A DNA stretch of 32,269 bases, from positions 1 through 32,269 of the forward strand of contig PFXJ01000033.1 of assembly GCA_002791595.1 (NCBI GenBank). The letters are read 5' to 3'. The notes beneath the pieces were generated by a model. It did not search any database. It was given only the letters and a program-made list of their open reading frames with translations, and was not told the DNA's origin. This document shows positions 27,143 through 32,269 of this stretch, one piece after another. Numbering within the stretch: position 1 is the stretch's first letter; each line of letters opens with the position of its first letter. The translations under genes were made by a program, and so were the position numbers. Origin of the DNA: a candidate division Zixibacteria bacterium CG_4_9_14_3_um_filter_46_8 (GTDB lineage Bacteria > Zixibacteria > MSB-5A5 > UM-FILTER-46-8).

Positions 27143-27736
27143 ATGCTTACCTCCCCACTTTTAGAAAAACTGATAAAGGAATTCGCCAGAATGCCCGGTA
27201 TTGGTTATAAAACCGCCCGGCGTCTGGCTTTCTATGTTCTTAGATTGCCAGAAGATAAGGCCAATGAATTTGCTAAGACCATAATTGAGGTAAAAAATAA
27301 AATTATCGAATGCTCCATCTGTGGCAATATAACCGAAACCGACCCCTGTCCGATCTGTAACGATCCTCTTCGGGACCATACGGTTATATGCGTTGTGGAA
27401 CAACCATCAGATGTTTTCGCCCTGGAGAAAACCAATGAATATAAGGGCGTTTTTCATATTCTTGGCGGTTCGCTTTCACCCTTGGATGGAATAGGACCGG
27501 ACGATTTGAGGATAAAATCCTTATTGAAAAGAGTTCCTAGCGGCGTCTCTGAAGTGATATTGGCGACTAACCCTAAAACGGAAGGTGAAGCTACTGCTAT
27601 ATATATAACAGAGTTACTTAAACCTCTTAAAGTAAAGGTTTCACGAATTGCCCGAGGCCTTCCCATCGGCGGCGATTTGGAGTTTGCGGATATCGTGACT
27701 TTATCAAGGGCGCTACAGGACCGAACAACACTTTAG
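27143..27736 (+). CDS. recR: Recombination mediator RecR
   Basis: 197 aa; LIKEFARMPGIGYKTARRLAFYVL, CSICGNITETDPCPICNDPLRDHTVICVVEQPSDVFALE, TOPRIM GGSLSPLDGIGPDDL. Confidence 0.98.
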   Translation: MLTSPLLEKLIKEFARMPGIGYKTARRLAFYVLRLPEDKANEFAKTIIEVKNKIIECSICGNITETDPCPICNDPLRDHTVICVVEQPSDVFALEKTNEYKGVFHILGGSLSPLDGIGPDDLRIKSLLKRVPSGVSEVILATNPKTEGEATAIYITELLKPLKVKVSRIARGLPIGGDLEFADIVTLSRALQDRTTL

Positions 27737-27910
27737 GAGATAAGTCGCAAGTTGGATTCTTATTGGGTTTTAGATTATCAATTTAGGCAATTATTCAGCA
27801 TCTTGGACAAAGGTATAAATCGATTACGAGTAAATTGCTTTATTGGCAATTAGTAATCATCATTTCTTGACACGGTGGAGCTATTTTCTTATATTGATAG
27901 TTTGAATTTT

Positions 27911-28273
27911 TCGCGGGCCACGCGGTCGCCTCGATAAAATCGGGGAGGAAAGTCCGGGCTGCGTAGGGCACGGCGCCTCGTAACGCAAGGACCCCGATAA
28001 CATCGGGGTGGAAAGTGCCACAGAAACAATACCGCCCCCAGCAACTGCCGGGAGCAAGGGTGAAACGGTGGTGTAAGAGACCACCCACTCCGGTGGCAAC
28101 ATCGGTTTGGGTAAACCCCGCCGGTTGCAAGGCCAAGTATAGGAGAAGGAGTTGCCCGCTCCATATTACTCCAGGGTAGGCCGCATGAGTATGACAGTGA
28201 TGTCATTCCCAGATAGATGACCGCCTTCCGTTCATAGAGCGGATTACAGAACCCGGCTTATGGCCCGCTAACC
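27911..28273 (+). ncRNA. rnpB: RNase P RNA (type A)
   Basis: P1 GCGGGCCA (27913-27920) pairs with TGGCCCGC (28261-28268); GAGGAAAGTCCGGGCT near the 5' end, ACAGAACCCGGCTTATGGCCCGC near the 3' end, GGTAAACCCC internal. Confidence 0.96.
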
Positions 28274-28297
28274 TTTAATTTATTACGGGGAAGAACT

Positions 28298-30004
28298 TTG
28301 GAACAAAGTATTTGGGAAATCGCACCAAAACCTGCACTTGAAATTACAGCCAAAATGTCTGCTGAATTAGACATGCCTAAAGTAGTGTGCAATATCTTAA
28401 TAAATCGGGGGATGAGCAATGTAATTGATGCCAATAGGTTCCTGTTCCCAAAGATGTCCGAGCTTTGTGATCCCTATTTATTCGAGGATATGGATCGAGG
28501 TGTGGAGAGGGTTATCGAGGCTTTACGGAATCGCGAAAAAATAATGATTTATGGAGATTATGATGTAGATGGTATCACCGCTACATCACTAATGTTTCTG
28601 GTGTTGAATAAGTTAGGGGCGGAAGTTAGCTATTATCTCCCAAACAGGCTTTCTGAAGGTTATGGGATTTCCGAAGATGGTTTGGCCGAGGCGAAAAGGC
28701 GCGGAGTGAGTTTGCTGATTTCAGTCGATTGCGGTATTACTGCGGTGGGAGAAGTTAAAATTGCCAGCGAGATGGGTATTGACTGCATCATCACCGACCA
28801 TCACGAACCAGGCTCCGAGATTCCTCAGGCAATAGCCGTCATTAATCCGAAAAGAAACGGTTCGGAGGGCATCGGAGTGGAGCTTTCCGGGGTAGGAATT
28901 GCCTTCAAATTTGCATCAGCCATTTACGAAAGATTGAACCAGGATCCGGCTGATGTCAGAGAGCATCTTGACCTGGTAGCATTGGGCACTGCCGCCGATA
29001 TAGTGCCACTGGTGAATGAAAACCGCATTCTAACGAAATTCGGCATCAAACAGGTTTCGAGAACATCCAAACCAGGGCTAAAAGCTCTAATTTTCGTGTC
29101 TGGTCTGATGGGAAAAGAAATCGGTACTGGACAGGTCGTTTTCATTTTGGCGCCCCGCATAAATGCTATCGGGAGACTTGGTAATGCAGAATTAGCGATC
29201 AAACTGCTATCGACAAAAGATGAACGACAAGCGAGCACCATTGCCCGAAGGTTGAACGAAGAAAACCACAGACGGAAAGAAATTGATGAAAAGACTCTCC
29301 ACGAAGCTCTGGATCAAATTCGTGAAAAAGTTGACCTTGATCGAGATAAAGCCATAGTGCTCGCCGGAAACGACTGGCATCAAGGAGTAATTGGAATCGT
29401 GGCATCGAGGCTGGTGGAGCGATATCACCGGCCAACGGTGATGATCTCAATAGATGGGGATGAAGGAAAAGGATCGGCGCGTTCTATTCCCAATTTCCAT
29501 TTATACGATGCGCTCAGGGAATGCGAGAATTTGCTCATTCGTTTTGGAGGTCATAAATATGCCGCCGGCCTTTCCATAAATGTGGATATGATAGAGAAAT
29601 TTCGCCAACGATTTAATGAGGTGGCCTCAAGGATGCTTGGTATCGAAGATATGTCTCCCAAGGTTCTTATCGATGCGGATATTGAATTTGATGAGATCGA
29701 TGAGAAGCTGATTGATGCAATCGATATGTTTTCTCCTTTTGGCCCTCAGAATATGAAGCCCGTTTTTATGACCCGTAACGTGGAACTCTATGGAAATCCG
29801 TATATTGTCGGCAACAATCATTTGAAGCTGAAAGTCCAAAAAGACGACAGGATTTTTGATTGCATCGGTTTTGGTCTGGGAGGGTATCTGAGTCAGCTTT
29901 TCAGTCAACCCCTTCGACTGAATATCGCCTATTTAATCGAGATGAACGATTGGAATGGAGTAGAGCATATTCAACTCCGAATAAAGGATCTCCAGGTGCT
30001 TTAG
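28298..30004 (+). CDS. recJ: Single-stranded-DNA-specific exonuclease RecJ
   Basis: 568 aa; IYGDYDVDGITATSLM, ISVDCGITAVGEV, IITDHHEPGSEIPQAIAVINPKR; TTG start with upstream GGGGAAG. Confidence 0.97.
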   Translation: MEQSIWEIAPKPALEITAKMSAELDMPKVVCNILINRGMSNVIDANRFLFPKMSELCDPYLFEDMDRGVERVIEALRNREKIMIYGDYDVDGITATSLMFLVLNKLGAEVSYYLPNRLSEGYGISEDGLAEAKRRGVSLLISVDCGITAVGEVKIASEMGIDCIITDHHEPGSEIPQAIAVINPKRNGSEGIGVELSGVGIAFKFASAIYERLNQDPADVREHLDLVALGTAADIVPLVNENRILTKFGIKQVSRTSKPGLKALIFVSGLMGKEIGTGQVVFILAPRINAIGRLGNAELAIKLLSTKDERQASTIARRLNEENHRRKEIDEKTLHEALDQIREKVDLDRDKAIVLAGNDWHQGVIGIVASRLVERYHRPTVMISIDGDEGKGSARSIPNFHLYDALRECENLLIRFGGHKYAAGLSINVDMIEKFRQRFNEVASRMLGIEDMSPKVLIDADIEFDEIDEKLIDAIDMFSPFGPQNMKPVFMTRNVELYGNPYIVGNNHLKLKVQKDDRIFDCIGFGLGGYLSQLFSQPLRLNIAYLIEMNDWNGVEHIQLRIKDLQVL

Positions 30005-30964
30005 ATGACCGTCCTTGAAAGATTTCATCAGAAAGACAGGGCGGCGTTATCACGGATAATATCTTTCATCGAGAACAGGGAGGACGGTTATATCACACTC
30101 TTATCAAAAATATATCCCCAATCCGGCACCGCTTATAAAATCGGAATTACGGGCCCTCCGGGGGCGGGCAAATCCACCCTGGTAGATAAAATGGCCGCTA
30201 TTTATTTGAAAGAAGGAATTAGGATCGGCATTATCGCGGTGGATCCCTCTTCTCCATTCACTGGTGGAGCGTTGTTGGGGGATCGGATTAGAATGCAGGA
30301 CTTATCTGATAAGGGCGATGTATTTATCAGGTCAATGGCCACTCGAGGCTCGGGCGGTGGGCTGGCAGAAGCGACTCGTGAAGTGGCGCTAGCCCTAGAT
30401 GCATTCGGCTTTGATATTATCTTAATTGAAACTGTTGGCGTAGGACAGGTTGAACTGGATATTGCGGGCTTGTGCGATACCACCATCGTGGTATTGGTCC
30501 CGGAATCCGGGGACAGTGTCCAAACCCTTAAGGCCGGCCTGATGGAGATTGCGCACATATTTGCAGTCAATAAGGCGGACAGAGAAGGCAGCGGGAGAAT
30601 TGTTGCGGAATTAAAAATGATGCTTGATGGCAGGCTAAAGTACAGGAATGATGGCTGGCATTTTCCAGTTGTTAAAACTGAGGCCATCAACAATATTGGA
30701 ATCGAAAAGTTAATCGATGATGTCTCCGCGCATCGGCGATTCATCTTTGACCGACATTCAAAAGATGATTATCGTTTTAATAAGATCGGAGCAGAATTGA
30801 AACTGATCATGCAACAGAGGTTGCAAAGCCGATTAATTCCGGAACTTCTTGATGATAAGACCGTTGGCAATTATGTAAATCTGATTATCGAAGGTAAGAC
30901 TGATCCTTATAGCATAACGGATGAATTGGTTTCCAAAATGATGCTCAAGAGAATTGAAATATGA
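30005..30964 (+). CDS. meaB: Methylmalonyl-CoA mutase-associated GTPase MeaB
   Basis: 319 aa; [70 protein letters not shown]. Confidence 0.96.
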   Translation: MTVLERFHQKDRAALSRIISFIENREDGYITLLSKIYPQSGTAYKIGITGPPGAGKSTLVDKMAAIYLKEGIRIGIIAVDPSSPFTGGALLGDRIRMQDLSDKGDVFIRSMATRGSGGGLAEATREVALALDAFGFDIILIETVGVGQVELDIAGLCDTTIVVLVPESGDSVQTLKAGLMEIAHIFAVNKADREGSGRIVAELKMMLDGRLKYRNDGWHFPVVKTEAINNIGIEKLIDDVSAHRRFIFDRHSKDDYRFNKIGAELKLIMQQRLQSRLIPELLDDKTVGNYVNLIIEGKTDPYSITDELVSKMMLKRIEI

Positions 30965-32269
30965 AAAAGATCGCGGGTAAAGATATGAGCGATGAAGCTT
31001 TCGCAAAATCGCATAACAAGGGGGTTGGAAAAGGCAGTCAGGCTTGCCAGCATGCCAAGAAGGTTTGGCAAGAGCAGTTTAGTTCCAGCAAGCTGAGACC
31101 GAACAAAAAATTTACTACTGGCTCTATGGAGACGGTTGAACCTCTCTATATGCCCGAGGATACAAATGGCATCGAAGAAGTTGGTTCGGAATATATGGCG
31201 AAGATTGGATTCCCCGGGCAGTATCCTTATACCCGTGGTGTGCATCCGAATATGTACCGGGGCAAGTTATGGACAATGCGCCAATTCAGCGGCTTTGCCA
31301 CCCCCAAAGAAACCAATCGGCGCTACCATTATCTTCTGAAAGCCGGCCAAACTGGATTATCGGTAGCATTCGATCTTCCCACCTTGATGGGTTATGATTC
31401 GGACAGCCCACGTTCGCTCGGAGAGGTGGGAGTCTGCGGTGTAGCTGTGGATACATTGAATGATATGGAAATAATATTCGATGGTCTTGCACTGGATAAA
31501 ATATCGACCTCGATGACCATCAATGCCCCATCATCGATCTTATTGGCCATGTATTGCGCGGTGGCGGAAAAGCAGGGTGTGCCGCTACATCAATTGACCG
31601 GCACCCTCCAAAATGACATCTTGAAAGAATATATTGCTCAAAAAGAATGGATCTATCCGCCGGAACCATCAATCCGCCTGATCACCGACATTATGGAGTT
31701 CTGCACCCGTAACATTCCCAAATATAACACTATTTCCATCTCTGGTTATCATATCCGCGAAGCTGGCTCGACTGCCGCGCAGGAGTTGGCTTTTACCCTT
31801 GCTGACGGTTTTTGCTATGTCGAGGCCGCAATTAAAGCCGGGCTCAATGTCGATGATTTTGCTCCCAGATTGTCGCTCTTTTTCAATTCTCATCTTGATT
31901 TTTTCGAAGAAACTGCAAAGTTTCGCGCGGCAAGACGAATCTGGGCGCGCCATTTGAAGGAGAAATATGGTGCCAGAAAATCGGAATCGTGGTTAATGCG
32001 TTTCCATACTCAGACTGCCGGTTGCACTTTGACAGCACAGCAACCTGAGAATAACATTATCCGCACTGCTTACCAGGCACTGGCCGGAGTACTGGGAGGG
32101 ACACAATCCTTGCATACCAATTCGATGGATGAGTCGCTTGCCCTTCCCAGCGAAAAAGCGGTAACTGTCGCCCTGAGGACCCAGCAAATTATCGCTGAGG
32201 AATTGGGAGTAGTGAATACGGCGGATCCTCTGGCGGGCTCATATTTCGTTGAGGCGCTGACCGACCGGC
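30961..32269 (+). CDS. Methylmalonyl-CoA mutase large (alpha) subunit, 3' end truncated by window edge
   Basis: ATG 30961 overlaps the meaB TGA (ATGA). Translation includes [87 protein letters not shown] and [33 protein letters not shown]. Not in the ORF track because it is open at the edge. Confidence 0.96.
   Translation, partial: MKKIAGKDMSDEAFAKSHNKGVGKGSQACQHAKKVWQEQFSSSKLRPNKKFTTGSMETVEPLYMPEDTNGIEEVGSEYMAKIGFPGQYPYTRGVHPNMYRGKLWTMRQFSGFATPKETNRRYHYLLKAGQTGLSVAFDLPTLMGYDSDSPRSLGEVGVCGVAVDTLNDMEIIFDGLALDKISTSMTINAPSSILLAMYCAVAEKQGVPLHQLTGTLQNDILKEYIAQKEWIYPPEPSIRLITDIMEFCTRNIPKYNTISISGYHIREAGSTAAQELAFTLADGFCYVEAAIKAGLNVDDFAPRLSLFFNSHLDFFEETAKFRAARRIWARHLKEKYGARKSESWLMRFHTQTAGCTLTAQQPENNIIRTAYQALAGVLGGTQSLHTNSMDESLALPSEKAVTVALRTQQIIAEELGVVNTADPLAGSYFVEALTDR

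Noticed and set aside
27840-28206. Several minus-strand ORFs (98, 73, 105 aa)
   Set aside because: Antisense to RNase P RNA; spurious.
1-32269. CRISPR arrays, IS elements, prophage, toxin-antitoxin or BGC-type defence loci
   Set aside because: No regularly spaced repeats, transposase/integrase ORFs or defence domains seen in the ORF translations.

Overview
The window is a bacterial chromosome segment with no phage, CRISPR or IS element that I can see. The lineage looks like one with Por-type/T9SS-like C-terminal sorting tails, but phylum is not assigned. From left to right: a minus-strand sugar-nucleotide/glycosylation cluster (two DegT aminotransferases, NAD epimerase, WbpD-like and other hexapeptide acyltransferases, Gfo/Idh/MocA dehydrogenase, two TPR/CgeB-like glycosyltransferases); an Omp28-like secreted thiol-redox protein with a sorting tail; an F0F1 ATP synthase operon (atpZ/I-like, a, c, b, delta, alpha, gamma) without atpD/atpC; a short citryl-CoA lyase/citrate-synthase-like protein; a predicted secreted MEMO-AMMECR1 fusion; a second sorting-tail protein; an MCP-like membrane protein; two near-identical tRNA-Ala(CGC) genes flanking a membrane-bound type I phosphodiesterase; large SRP RNA, dnaX, ybaB, recR, RNase P RNA, recJ, meaB and a truncated methylmalonyl-CoA mutase. 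The main discovery candidate is the Omp28-like protein. Its reading frame extends upstream through a single in-frame TGA (10133-10135) to an ATG at 10246. This reconstructs a signal peptide and a thioredoxin-like active site, EYFTNTG-U-PYC-PPAD, and the TGA is followed at once by a strong hairpin whose apical AG has the same spacing as I recall for the E. coli fdhF SECIS. This suggests an undescribed secreted, T9SS-type selenoprotein with a UPYC redox motif. Secondary candidates are a multibranched structured RNA between the first tRNA-Ala and the phosphodiesterase gene, the tRNA-flanked insertion itself, and the secreted MEMO-AMMECR1 fusion.
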